Positions 45,240 to 56,873 of a stretch of 64,000 nucleotides of DNA are shown one piece after another (position 1 is the stretch's first letter; each line of letters begins with the position of its first letter). The notes under the pieces were generated by a model, which saw nothing but the letters and a program-made list of their open reading frames with translations, did not search any database and was not told the origin of the DNA. The position numbers and the translations under genes were made by a program. The DNA comes from Dallia pectoralis (taxonomy: Eukaryota; Chordata; Actinopteri; Esociformes; Umbridae). The stretch covers positions 14,214,812 through 14,278,811 of the forward strand of contig CM055745.1 in assembly GCA_029465975.1 (NCBI GenBank). The letters run 5' to 3'.

Positions 45240-45780
45240 ATATCATCAACCGTATGTGCCAAGATGGACTGCAAGAACATCCAGTGGTGATGATGCTGAT
45301 GGAAGTAACGACAAACTCGGGTTGCCTTATTGGCTCTCTAAACGACCTCGCATCTGACACCAATTATATCACCAATGAGACAGCCGATCGCCTTGGACTG
45401 TGCGGTGAGAAAATCAGGCTTATAGTCCATGGAGTCGGGGGGATGAAGAAGACTGTCATTACCAAAATATATTCCCTACTGTTGAAGGTGAAGACACCCA
45501 AGGGAGAAGTGGCAGAGCATAGAATTCTCTGCTATGGCCTGGAAGACATCGTGGAGGTGACTCAACCAGTCACTGCCAAGCAACTGCAGAAGTTCTTCCC
45601 CAATGTACCCAGAGATGAACTGTTTTGTCCAACAAGATTGACCTCCTTATCAGTCATCGGGAAGGTCGTCTTGTTCCCCAGCCAATCAAAATTGTGGGAG
45701 ACATTGTCCTCTGGGACGGCCCTCTGGGAAAGACTGTTGGGGGAACCCATCCCGATCTTATTGAGACAGTCAACTTAGCA
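45240..45780 (+). pseudogene. BEL/Pao protease-like region, copy 1
   Basis: Matches the aspartic-protease-like domain after Gag in BEL/Pao: 'NDLASDTNYITNETADRLGL' stands where D-S-G-S-x-x-x-F-I is expected, so the catalytic D-S-G is not conserved. 'LLKVKTPKGEVAEHRI' and 'QPVTAKQLQKFFPNVPRDE' follow. This copy has GATGAACTG at 45613, where copy 2 has GATTAACTG, a stop. Confidence 0.7.
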
Positions 45781-45984
45781 GTATACCACTGAAACTCACC
45801 TTGCAATGACCATGAGATCGGCCTCGATGGGGTCTAAAGAAACCATCATACCATCATACATCACTTGTCTGGAGCACCGTAACCACCAAGGTCTTCGAGT
45901 GGTTTAGGTGGGACAGCATCGGGGCTGCGTGCTGTCCTCAATGTGGCGGCTGCAAGTGTGGTAGGTGCCCCCCTGGAGGGAAAG

Positions 45985-46142
45985 AAATGACCCTCAAGGA
46001 AGAGCGGGACCTGGAAAAGATAAAAGAATGCCTAACATACGTATTGGCAGACAAACACAGCAACTCTCCCCACTGGGACGCAGCTTTTCCCTGGAAGACA
46101 GACCTCACAACACTACCATACAATCAGCAGGCTGTCGAGGCA
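45985..46142 (+). pseudogene. BEL/Pao reverse-transcriptase start, cut by duplication
   Basis: Reads 'LTYVLADKHSNSPHWDAAFP' and 'WKTDLTTLPYNQQAVEAT', then is joined at 46143 to the Pro-rich interior of the LTR element. The intact continuation is in copy 2 at 54375. Confidence 0.8.
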
Positions 46143-46603
46143 ACCTCTGTCCTGCATCCTCCTGATCTGCCTTCTGACCTGCATCCGCCGGGTCGACCTC
46201 CAGATCTGCTCCCGCTGAGTAGACTTCCAGACACGCTCCCGCCGGGTAGACCTCCAGACACGCTCCCGCCGGGTAGACCTCCTGACCCGCTCCCGCCGGG
46301 TAGACCTCCTGATCCGTCCTGGCCTGTTCGGTCTCCTGACCCGCATCTGCCTGTCCGCCCTCCACACCCGCTTCCTCCGGTTCGGCCTCCTGACCAACAT
46401 CCGCTGGGTCAACCATCCGTCTGGCAACCGTCGGGTAGACCGCCGGATCCGTCAACTGGTTGACCTCCGGATCTGCAGCCGCCTGTCCGGATCTCTACGT
46501 TGCCTCCTTCCCCCCCCACCTCCTCGGCCGCCTCCCCGCAGCAGTTGGTTCTGTTGTGGTTTGGGTTTGGCGCTTCTGGAGCCGCGCCTAGAGGGGGGGG
46601 TAC

Positions 46604-47209
46604 TGTAACGAACTGCCTCTGTCCCCCTTCATGCCAGGGTTGACACTCCCCCTCCCAGCTAGGAGTAGAAATTAATCAGGGACTATGTTCTACACCTGTG
46701 TTGGTTTCTCACCTGTTTGTTGTTTAGTTCGTTAGTGTCTGCTTATAGTTTGGTCTGTGTCAGTTTGTCAGTGTCGGTCATTGTTTCAGGTACGTTGGGT
46801 TCTGGTTCTATGTCGGTGTGTCATGTTTGGTTTCATGTCAGTATGCATGTTTCGTTATTGTTTGTCGATGTATTTCCTTGTTCGTTCTTGGGTTTAGTTC
46901 AGGGGTTTGGTTGGTAGGTTTGGATGGTTCTGTGGTTGATGTCTGTTTCCTTGTCAGGGTTTTATGTCTGTACCTTGTTGGGGGGTTTCCTGTGTTATGC
47001 TGGGTTTGGGTGCTTTTGAGTTACGTGTCATGTAGTTTGCTGTTTTCTGGTTTATAGAAGTCTGATCCTTGGTTGTGTTTTTGTGTTTCAGTTTCAGTCT
47101 GTGGTTTTCAGTGCCTGTCGGGCCTGGATAATGAATAAAGACTTCAAATTAGAAGTATTCTCTGCGCCTGTGTCTATCTCCCGTCATCTCCCAAGGGCAG
47201 ATCGTGACA
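46604..47209 (+). mobile_element. Third LTR copy, made by the duplication
   Basis: 606 bp, same ends and following CATTG as 38363-38968. The purine tract before it has eight G where unit 1 has five. Confidence 0.95.
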
Positions 47210-47990
47210 CATTGCCTTTTGTGTCTTATTGTGTCTAAATTTGTAATCTTTGCCCTCGTGTCTAAATTTGTAATCTTTGCACTCGTGTTTTATGTGTACT
47301 GTAACTGTATGTTGTATGTCGTCTTGCACATTTCTCGCCTTATCTTGGCCAGGTCGCCGTTGTAAATGAGAATTTGTTCTCAATCGGCCTACCTGGTTAA
47401 AGAAAGGTAAAATAAAAAATAAAAATAAAAAAACATTGCAATCAAAGACCGTTTTCCACCGGACGTAGGCGTAATTGAACGTGACACGAGATTCTCGCGG
47501 GCGGCGAGAGACCTGACACAAACTTGAGGCATCAAAAAAGAAACCAAGCATGAGGTGGTCAAAACGGAGTGGAGTGTGGGAGCATTTCTAATTAATAAAT
47601 GATGACAAAGACGCCCAGTGTAAACTCTGCGGTACTACGTTTAAGTTCAGCAGCTCTACGAGTTCGCTAAGATACCACCTTCATAACTTGCATGCAGCCG
47701 TGTTGCAGCGAGGAATTTTGTCGCCTTCACAACCTACAATCGCTGCTGTGGTGGGAAGGCGAGTATGTGACCACAGGAAAGCGGAGGGCATTACTCAGAG
47801 GATTTGCGGCATGATCGAAAAAGATATGATGCCAATTAGCACCACTGACGGTGAGGGATTTCGGGAGTTCTATCGATACCGTGAGAAATTTACATTCTCC
47901 GGAAAAAAGCCGCTTATCAGTTAATCGTTAATCGATCGATAAAGTCAATCAACTAATGATTAATGAATTAATCGATAATTTGCATCCCCA
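47210..47990 (+). mobile_element. LINE tail and hAT 1 3' part, unit 2
   Basis: Counterpart of 38969-39744. The LINE poly(A) tail is AT-interrupted here (AAAAAATAAAAATAAAAAAA). The BED-finger fragment is open across the position of the unit 1 deletion (ORF 47688-47924) and includes 'MIEKDMMPISTTDGEGFREF'. Confidence 0.85.
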
Positions 47991-48664
47991 GTTCAAAAGT
48001 TTAGGGTCACTTTGAGTTGTCCCTGTTTTCCATAAAAACACAAATGAAATAGGAAATCAGTCATTGACACTGTTAGAAATAACGATGTTTAATTTAAATA
48101 ATAACTTTTTTCTTTAAACATTGCTTTTGTCAAATAGTCCTCCATTGGCAGCGCTTACAGTAGTAGAGATTACACCCCATGCTTTCTGAAGCAACTCCCA
48201 CAAGTTGGATTGGCTTGATGGACACTTCCTACTTACCATACAGTCAATCTTGTTCCACAACATCTGCTGGTTACTCCATTATGACTGTGCTGGTTTGCGG
48301 TTACTATTTAATAAAGCTGCCAGTTCAGGACCTGTAGATTGTCTGATTCTCTAACTAGAAATCCATGTGTGCATTGGGGCCTCCCACTCCTTTTTCTAAG
48401 TTATTTGTTTCCAGCCATTTTGAGCACAATTACTGATACCAGTTTCATTGCTTCATTAATCATCACAACATTTGTTATCTGTGCTAACGTAATTCCAAAG
48501 TTTTCTCTAATAATTGATAAGCCTTTTAAATTGATAAACTTGTATTAGCAAACACAGCATGCCATTGGAACAGAGGAAGGATGGTTGCTGATTTTAGGCC
48601 TCTGTATGCCTATGTAGCTATTCCATAAAAAACAACTCCTTCCAGCCCCTAAAATAGTCACGTA

Positions 48665-49208
48665 CAGTGTTGGGAGTAACGGTGTTTAAGTATAACGGCG
48701 TTACTAATGGAGTTCCTTTTCAGTAACGGAGTAATCTAATTAATTACTGTTTCCATCGTTACAACGCCGTTATCTTTACTGAGATTGAAAGTGTCGCGTT
48801 ACTACAATTTGGTTGAATGAAGCGCGAGGTGTCATGCTTTGGCTACACAACAACTGCAGCTGAGGTGGGGATGTTGACGCCTTTGCAAATGCGATGATGA
48901 TTGAGCCGGGGAAGTTAAAAAGCGGTGTCAAACTGGAAGTACCGGCACTACTTCTCGCTCATTGAAGTCAAAGGCAAAAATGTTTATGTTACATGCACGC
49001 TATGCCCACAATGCCCAGGAAAAAAGACATTATCCACGTCTGCCTCATGCAACGGAAACCTAATGAAGCACCTCACATCAACACATGCTAACACGACACT
49101 TGTTGCTGCTGCTATCCCAAGCCCAAATGCAGCTAGCGTGAGCTCCAGCGGAGACGGAGCCACTCTGTTAAAACAATCTTACTTTTTTAAGTAAGATGAC
49201 AATCACTG
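48665..49208 (+). mobile_element. hAT element 2, unit 2 copy
   Basis: Identical in structure to 40418-40961, with the same GTCACGTA flanks (48657-48664 and 49209-49216) and the same 89-codon BED ORF (48925-49194). Confidence 0.9.
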
Positions 49209-49565
49209 GTCACGTACAACATTAACACTGTTTAAACTGTATTCGGGACAAGAACATTTCTAAGTGATTCGAAACTTCATGAATGTTAGTGTGAATGTCT
49301 TAAGTGTTTTTAAAAAGATAATTCACTGACAATTCCCCTTTTTTTATAAAACCAAACCATGGGTGCTTTTGAGTCTGTAGTTGAGCTGTGTGGGGTTGTG
49401 GATGTTTCAGATGCTGGAGGAGAACGCACGGGTGGCTCAAATCAACAGTTAACTAACCATTAGTTAATGTGTTTACTAACACATGTATACCTTATTAACA
49501 CAACAACACACAGTTCATTGTTTGTAGATGCATTGATTATAAAATATATTTCAAGGACAGCATTT

Positions 49566-51277
49566 TTCCATCTTCAGAATATTGCAAAAATCAGAAACTA
49601 GGCCTATATCAAAAAACTGATGCAGAAAAACTAATCCATGCTTTTGTTACCTCAAGATTAGACTACTGAAATGTTCTAATCTCTGGTTACCCTGATAAAT
49701 CAATAAACAAACTTATCTTAACTAGAACTAAGAAATTTGACCATATCACCCCGGTTTTAGCCTTGTGGTAGAAATCAGGATTGCTATGTCTACCCAATCC
49801 ATCAGTAATATCCTATGTTAGTATAAGTTTGGGTTGTTATGAATGTCGTGAGGGATCTAGCAGACAAAGGACTGGTTGAACAGGGCATCGATTGGTCCTA
49901 GGGCAGAGTGGGGTACGTGTGGTCATTCCTGATTGGTTTGACCTTTCCTAATAAAGGCTGAGAGTGCCATGAGATCAGCCCTTTCCCTTTTTTCCTTTTT
50001 TTTTTTCTAAATTTGTGAAATACAAGCGCTGAGATCGCCTGTTATTAGACGTGCGTTCTCCTCATGCCGTCCAAAGCGAGTGTCAAAAGTGCATTTCACG
50101 CGATCACAACACCTGTTCTTCAACGCACGTTGTCTAATAAGACGTTCAAAACACCTGTTCTACAACGCACGTTGTCTAATAAGACGTTCAAAACGAGTGT
50201 AATGATGTATTTTCGCTTGATCTGTTCAAGTGTATCTACATGTTTTTTGCACTCGCTTACTTCAAGTGTAATGTCATTTTTACACTAGTCGTTTACGTCT
50301 TTAATTTTGGACGCTCGTAATTGGTGGGTCTTTCTCAGACGCTCGTAATTGTCATGTCTTTCTCAGACACTCGTCGGACTTTGGCATAGAATTGATAATT
50401 TTAATTTTTAAGGCTACAGCGCATGCGTATTTTGAGAAGCTGATCTTCATGACATTTAAAAACATTTGTTTCTGTTTGCACTTGTAGTTTTGAGAGAGCA
50501 ATACTTTGGTTGTGGATACACTTACTGTTTGCATTTAATGTGTTATTTCTGTTATTTACATATTTGTTTTATTTATACAGTTCTATATTTTTTATGTTCG
50601 ATTTGTGTAAAGGAGTTCGATTTCTCATGTGAAATACAGGGAGAAGCCAGTCGGTAGTTTATAGCAAAATATTTTGCAGTGTTTGCATGTCCTACTGCAT
50701 AGAATTCATTAAAATAATATTCATTACAAGTTGATTTTAAAATGCACCTACATTTTTTTGCATTTTGTGATTTTCAGTTGAATAAAAGAGTATTTTCCAT
50801 TCATACATCATCATTAAGGATTTCTTAAAAAAAATTAAAAATCTCGTCTTGTCTCGTTCTTGTGAACCCAATCTCGTGTCTCGTCTCGTCTCGTGGAGTA
50901 AGCGTCTCGTCACACCCTTAGTGGTTATTACACCTGTTTTTCCTACAATAGCCACTTTACATTGGCTGCCTGTTAATGCTAGGGCAGACTTTAAAGTACT
51001 ACTGTTAACATATAAAGCTTTACATGAACTTGCTCCCAACTACCTCTCTGAATTAGTCCAGCCATACATACTCACGTGTAACCTAAGATCAAACGATGCT
51101 GGTATTCTAATTGTACCTAAAATTTCTAAACAAATAGCTGGAGGTAGAGCTTTCTCCTATAGAGCTCCTATATTATGGAATGAGTTGCCAATCTGGGTTA
51201 GAAATGTAGACTCTGTTCAAACTTTTGAATCACAATTAAAAACGTATATTTTCAGTGAGGTCTATGGTTGAGTGTAA
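49566..51277 (+). pseudogene. L2 LINE fragments with internal insertion, unit 2 copy
   Basis: Counterpart of 41320-43040. It differs by shorter T and A homopolymers and one substitution that changes Leu to Ile in 'DAG(L/I)LIVPK'. Confidence 0.85.
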
Positions 51278-51747
51278 TATGGCCCAGGGTACGAAGGTTG
51301 AACGGAAGGCTCAGATCTCATTCCGCCCTGCTGTCTTTGCCTGGCGGGTTCACATCTCCCGGGGCGTCCTCTCTCCCAATTCGCAGCCTGGGGGTGGAGT
51401 CACTGGCTCACTATAGTTCTCTGTTAGTCCCTTAATTCGAGTAGCTTTGTGAGCAAAACGAAACCGTCCCAATTGCCTTTCGGGGTGGAGTCACTGGCTC
51501 ACAATAGTTGTCTTTTGTTCGTTCAATTCTAGTTTACCAAATGAATGCATTTGAAAGTCATTAATTAGTGTACCGTACCCTTAATATAAAGTTTTACCTA
51601 ATCAAATGACAGCCGGGTCCCTGGTCAACATGAACAGATAATCAAAAGACAGCATTGTCACTGGTAAGCATAAACTGAAAATCAAATGACAGCCTGGTAC
51701 CTGATCTATAGATCAAAAGGGCTCATATTCTCCCCAAACCGGGGCTA

Positions 51748-53308
51748 TTGGAACCGACAGAAGTTCACAAGGAATGGAAGATTTTCAGGACAGATTTTTC
51801 TAAAGTCACAGACGCGGGACATGAGTATGTTGAAGCCCTGAGGGAGTCAATGGATAAAGAAGTGCAAGCATTGGCAGATCAAATTGATGTGAAGACAGCG
51901 GAGTGTGAAAACAGGTTCCTTGAGGTAAAGGTAGCCACTCAGGAAACTTTTTGGACCAGTTACACTGAGGAGGCGTTTTTCAAACAGGTTAAAACAGCTG
52001 AGACGGCCATCACCCAGGCAAAGAAAGAAAAAGTTAACCCCCGGAAGTCAATCAAGGACCGCAGGTTGAGGAAAAGACCTCTTGAAAGAGAGGTTGTTGA
52101 ACACTGAGAAATGTTAAAAGTGGACGGAGTTGGTTCCTGGTTCGAAGACGTTAGATCTCAGGACACGCCACAAGACACTAAAGAAAAGGGTCCTGGCGCT
52201 GTCTGATAAACTGGAGGAGGACGAAGGAGACCAAGTAAAGGGTAGAAAAAGAAACCTGGTAGATGATGCAAGAGGCTTTTTTGCTCACTCTCCCTGACAT
52301 GTCTTCCGATCACAAGCTGAAGCCCAAGAGGTATACGGGGGCATTGAACACGAACATCCGGCCCCTCTTACAACAAAGAAGCCTGGAAAGGACCAAAGGA
52401 AACTCTAACCTCAAGCCCCAAATCAGCCTTGAACAAGCACGGCTACCCACTTTCTCTGGTGACATGAGAGACTATTATCGCTGGAAGACTGAGAGGGAGG
52501 ACCTACAAGAATTGGGTAACCCACAAGGTGTGGAATGTATCAAAAAGTTTCACCTGTTAAATAGTCTCTACGAAAAAGTCAAGAAGGATCTCGTCCTATC
52601 TAGCTGTGGGACCGCCGACAATGTTCAGGTTGCTGGACAGCAAATACGGGAACATAGCGAAAATAGTCCTTATGATCGTCAATGAAGTCCAGTCTCTTCC
52701 CCCTGTCAAAGGAAACAATCCAAGAAGAACCATTGCATTGATCCAGGCTGTGGAAAGGGCACTGTGCAACCTCCAGATTCTCAGTGAAGAAGATGCCGTG
52801 AAAAAACTAGTAGTTGCTCAATCTCTGGAAAGCAAGCTTCCCAGTTCACTCAAGGAGTACAAGGATGCACAAAACTGACCCGGCAAACAGGTTTTCTCCA
52901 CTGTATCATTTTGATTGCCTCCTGGGGTTCTTGAAGAAGCAGGAGGAGATTCTTGAAGAGTTGGATCAGTTGGAGCTGAGCCTTGCAGACAAAGGCCCTG
53001 TGGAAAAGGGTGCTGCAGACTACCCATATAAGATAGGGAGGAAGGCTTTTACTAAATTCGCAGCAGGTCAGAAGGACAACTATCCCAGCTGTACTGTCTG
53101 TGAAGATGACTCCCATGCCGGCAAGCTATTTGCGTGCAAGGTCTTCGGGAGCAAGATCTCTTAAGAAAAAGGGCCCATGTGAAGAAGCTAGGGTTGTGCT
53201 CCAAGTATTTGCGACTCCACCCCAAGGATGGGAAAGGGTGCACTCCCAGATACCTCTGCCCAAAAGTATACTGTCGGAAAAGAGGGGTGTTAGACCACAA
53301 TTAACTTC
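51748..53308 (+). pseudogene. BEL/Pao gag region, copy 2
   Basis: Same order and breaks as copy 1 (43515-45075), plus one deleted base near 53150 (GGTCTTCGGGAGC, where copy 1 has GGGGAGC) that truncates the Cys/His segment. Not functional. Confidence 0.8.
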
Positions 53309-53469
53309 TGTGTCCTAAGCCACCGGCTCCAAAAAAGCAAAGCAGCAGTGAGGAGCAGAGCACCGTAAAAATTGGAGGAAAGAAACTTTGCCTAACCAAC
53401 AAGCAAGAAGAGTTTCTGGCAGAGCTTACTCCAGAACGAAGAGAGAATACAAGGATGTGTTCTCAAACA

Positions 53470-54010
53470 AAATATCATCAACCGTATGTGCCAAGATGGA
53501 CTGCAAGAACATCCAGTGGTGATGATGCTGATGGAAGTAACGACAAACTCGGGTTGCCTTATTGGCTCTCTAAACGACCTCGCATCTGACACCAATTATA
53601 TCACCAATGAGACAGCCGATCGCCTTGGACTGTGCGGTGAGAAAATCAGGCTTATAGTCCATGGAGTCGGGGGGATGAAGAAGACTGTCATTACCAAAAT
53701 ATATTCCCTACTGTTGAAGGTGAAGACACCCAAGGGAGAAGTGGCAGAGCATAGAATTCTCTGCTATGGCCTGGAAGACATCGTGGAGGTGACTCAACCA
53801 GTCACTGCCAAGCAACTGCAGAAGTTCTTCCCCAATGTACCCAGAGATTAACTGTTTTGTCCAACAAGATTGACCTCCTTATCAGTCATCGGGAAGGTCG
53901 TCTTGTTCCCCAGCCAATCAAAATTGTGGGAGACATTGTCCTCTGGGACGGCCCTCTGGGAAAGACTGTTGGGGGAACCCATCCCGATCTTATTGAGACA
54001 GTCAACTTAG
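53470..54010 (+). pseudogene. BEL/Pao protease-like region, copy 2
   Basis: Same as copy 1, with a TAA at about 53848 replacing GAA in 'VPRDE'. The active-site motif is degenerate in both copies. Confidence 0.7.
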
Positions 54011-54218
54011 CAGTATACCACTGAAACTCACCTTGCAATGACCATGAGATCGGCCTCGATGGGGTCTAAAGAAACCATCATACCATCATACATCACTTGT
54101 CTGGAGCACCGTAACCACCAAGGTCTTCGAGTGGTTTAGGTGGGACAGCATCGGGGCTGCGTGCTGTCCTCAATGTGGCGGCTGCAAGTGTGGTAGGTGC
54201 CCCCCTGGAGGGAAAGAA

Positions 54219-55160
54219 ATGACCCTCAAGGAAGAGCGGGACCTGGAAAAGATAAAAGAATGCCTAACATACGTATTGGCAGACAAACACAGCAACTCTC
54301 CCCACTGGGACGCAGCTTTTCCCTGGAAGACAGACCTCACAACACTACCATACAATCAGCAGGCTGTCGAGGCAACCTTCAGAAAAACTGTGAAGCGTCT
54401 CGAGAAAGAACCTGTGGAAGGCTGCATACAAAGAACAAATACATGAAATGGTTTCAAGAGGGGCTGCTGCAAAACTCACAAAAGAGGAAATTATTAAGTG
54501 GGAACGACCTAAATGGTACATCAGCCATCTGGTTGCACTGAACCCGCACTCCTCTTCAAACCCAGTGAGAATTGTGTGGAATAGTAGCCAAGAGTTCCGA
54601 GGCATAAGTCTAAATGATCTCCTTCACAAGGGTCCCGTTGTACTCAATCCCATCAGAGGTGTCCTTCTGAGGTTCAGGAGTGGACTCCATGCCGCACTGG
54701 GTGACGTAAAAAAGATGTATAAGCATGGCTGAAAGATGATGAAGTTCACCTCCACCGCTTTCTCTGGAGAGACAACACCGAGGACGACATTGAGGTGTTT
54801 GTAGTTGTCAGAGTTAATATCTGTGATAAACCTGCAGGATGTATCGCCCAAGTTGCAATGAAGGAGACGGCCAACCTTCCTCAGTTTACTGATATGATTG
54901 AAGAACGGCGAGCTCTGACTGAGGACAGCTATGTGGATGTTATCCTGACCTCACACGATGACCTCAATACGCTGGAAAGGATCAACAGAGCGGTGGAAGA
55001 GATTTTGAAAGCGGGAGGCTTCTTTCTCAAACCGTGGGTTATATCACGGCAAAGTGGGAGGAGTGGAGCCCCTGCTGAAGCAACTGTACCCAGGACGCTG
55101 GTACTGCCCAACCAAATGCATGATGGGGTGAACAAAGCATTTGGGGTCGGCTAGGAACCT
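54219..55160 (+). pseudogene. BEL/Pao reverse transcriptase
   Basis: Reverse transcriptase copies the element RNA into DNA. Fragments: 'HWDAAFPWKTDLTTL' (54295 on), 'WYISHLVALNPHSSSNPVRI' and 'VWNSSQEFRGISLNDLLHKG' (54510-54630; fingers and palm start), 'GVLLRFRSGLHAALGDVKKM' (54655-54715), then, after a frame break at about 54733-54790, 'SYVDVILTSHDDLNTL' (about 54927). The catalytic Y-V-D-D is Y-V-D-V here, so even the intact fragment would be inactive. 'AGGFFLKPWV' follows. The 5' boundary continues across the duplication breakpoint at 54375, showing that this is the original arrangement. Confidence 0.8.
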
Positions 55161-55215
55161 GAGACTGACAAGCTTCGGTTGCTGACTTCTATCAACTTCT
55201 CTAAGAAGAGGGAAA

Positions 55216-55990
55216 ATGAGGACAGGATTTAATTTGAGCATGGAGGATGTCAGGGAAGGAACACCAAATCCCCTTACCCGACGCATACTTCATAGCCAGA
55301 TTGCCGCATTATACGACCCGTTTGGTCTTGCCTCACCAGCCAAACAGAAGGGAATGATGTTGGTACGAGAGTCATTCCAGGAATCCGGCAAGGACAACCC
55401 ATCTAAAGACACATGGGATGCCCCTCTCTCACTAAAACTTTTAGAAGCCGCAATAACGCACTTTGAAGAATTCGTGAGACTTGGCCAGGTAAAGTTTGAG
55501 AGAGGCCTCACGCCAACAGGGATAACGTTCTCAGATGGAAGCGAATCCTCCTATGGAGCTGTACTCTACCTGCGGTGGGAAACCTGAGACAAAGTTATAA
55601 TTAAGTTGGTGGAATCCAAGGCTAAACTTACCCCCTCTCGACCAAAAGGGAGATGTGATCAAAGTAGAACTTTGTGGCGCGGTTTTCGCTACCCTCTTAA
55701 AAAAATATTTTTAAATGGATTAACTTTGTGGATAGCCAAACATTCCTGGCAGCCATCCAAAAGGACAGCTACGGCTTCCAGACCTTTTTCGCAAATCGCA
55801 TCGGTGAGATTCAGAAAGCCTGGCATGTAGAAGATTGGAGGTGGATTGAAGGCAGACGAAACATTGCTGACATACTTTCCAAAGGTGCAACTCCTGAAGA
55901 ACTTAATGAAGGGTCAGAGTGGCAGCAAGGCCCTGAGTTCCTGAAATTACCCCATACCGACTGGCCTATGAAGATGACCAGTGAGATTAC
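55216..55990 (+). pseudogene. BEL/Pao RNase H region
   Basis: 'RILHSQIAALYDPFGLASPA' (about 55280-55340) is the hallmark start of the Pao RNase H domain. 'GITFSDGSESSYGAVLYLRW' (about 55520-55578) contains the first catalytic Asp (SDGS). After a stop and a frame change, 'RWIEGRRNIADILSKGATPE' (about 55845-55900) gives the end of the domain (N-x-A-D). It is decayed but in the right order behind the reverse transcriptase. Confidence 0.8.
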
Positions 55991-56873
55991 ACCCTCTGCT
56001 GCTGTATATGTGGGAAAACTTCAGCGGAAAGCCTTTTCAGCAGTGGTCACCAGGGCCCAGTCAAAAGAAAATACTGGCCACAATGGGCATGACATCAAGG
56101 TGAACCTCAGGCATGAAAGAGTTAACGGTAGACCGACATCACCAGCTGTCCCGGGTGCAACATCAGTGGCAGACAGACAGAGAAGGCCCTGGGCAATTGG
56201 ACTGGTGCGCCTTATAAAACTTTTGCGAAAACGAACAAAAAATATGCATAAACATCAAGTATTTTTACCTTTTCTTCAAATAATCTGCATTCTTTGATTA
56301 AAAATGTCAGTTTCGCTTTCGCCAAACGTGCATTTGAATGCGCTGCCAGAGTTTTCGTTTTCGAAATCTTTTTTTCCGTTTCCGCTTCTCAAATTTACGT
56401 TCGCCCTTCTGGCACATATCTATCGTGCGTAACACAAGTCCGCTGTCATTGGCTAGTGATATTTTGATTGACAGCTCCTTGAACCGGAAGTAGAGACTTC
56501 AGTGTCCCAAATTTTTTAATCTGTGTGTCAGTAAAACACTGACATTTCCCCCAAGATGAGTGATCAGTAGCGTCATTAACATCCTCAACGTCAGCACAGC
56601 CCGATGTAAGTTTAATATAATATCAATAGACAAATCTAGATACTAGTTTTTTTCTGCTTTCTATTCAAGTTATGTCGCTATCTAGATCGGTGAATAATGA
56701 ACTGGGCTGTATGCGTTTCTCAAAAGCTCTGCTAGGTTGGATTGTAGAGAACATTTATGGGATCGTGCTTTGTGGTCATTGTTATTTTCCATTCCAAAAT
56801 TGCTTATTTGCGTTTGATATTATTTTTAGGGCCAACGAGAAATGTCACTTCTCCAGGTACTGAACTCATTCAT
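55991..56873. other. End of Pao fragment, then unclassified AT-rich DNA
   Basis: 56000-56200 may still be Pao sequence (linker before integrase). From about 56215 the sequence changes to AT-rich DNA with CGTTTTCG/TTTCGCTTTCG motifs. A 63-codon ORF at 56672-56863 has no recognisable domain. Confidence 0.4.

Larger units (their letters stand above)
37905..46142 (+). repeat. Tandem duplication, unit 1 (8.24 kb)
   Basis: This stretch is repeated at 46143-54374 with very few differences: mostly single-base homopolymer indels plus rare substitutions. The junction at 46143 shares ACCT with both parent breakpoints (GTCGACCTCTG at 37905 and GGCAACCTTC at 54375). It contains the tail of the LTR element, its 3' LTR, the ends of the hAT 1 and Tc1-like elements, hAT 2, L2 fragments and the 5' half of a BEL/Pao element. 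Confidence 0.95.
46143..54374 (+). repeat. Tandem duplication, unit 2 (8.23 kb)
   Basis: Second unit of the duplication. Corresponding parts: Pro-rich tail (46143-46603), LTR (46604-47209), hAT 1 3' part (to 47990), hAT 2 (48665-49208), L2 pieces (49566-49763 and 50937-51277), BEL/Pao (51748 on). The upstream LTR partner is lacking, because the unit starts inside the LTR element. Confidence 0.95.

Noticed and set aside
56672..56863. 63-codon ORF before the satellite as a small gene
   Set aside because: It is short, without homology I recognise, splice context or codon support. I left it as unclassified DNA.
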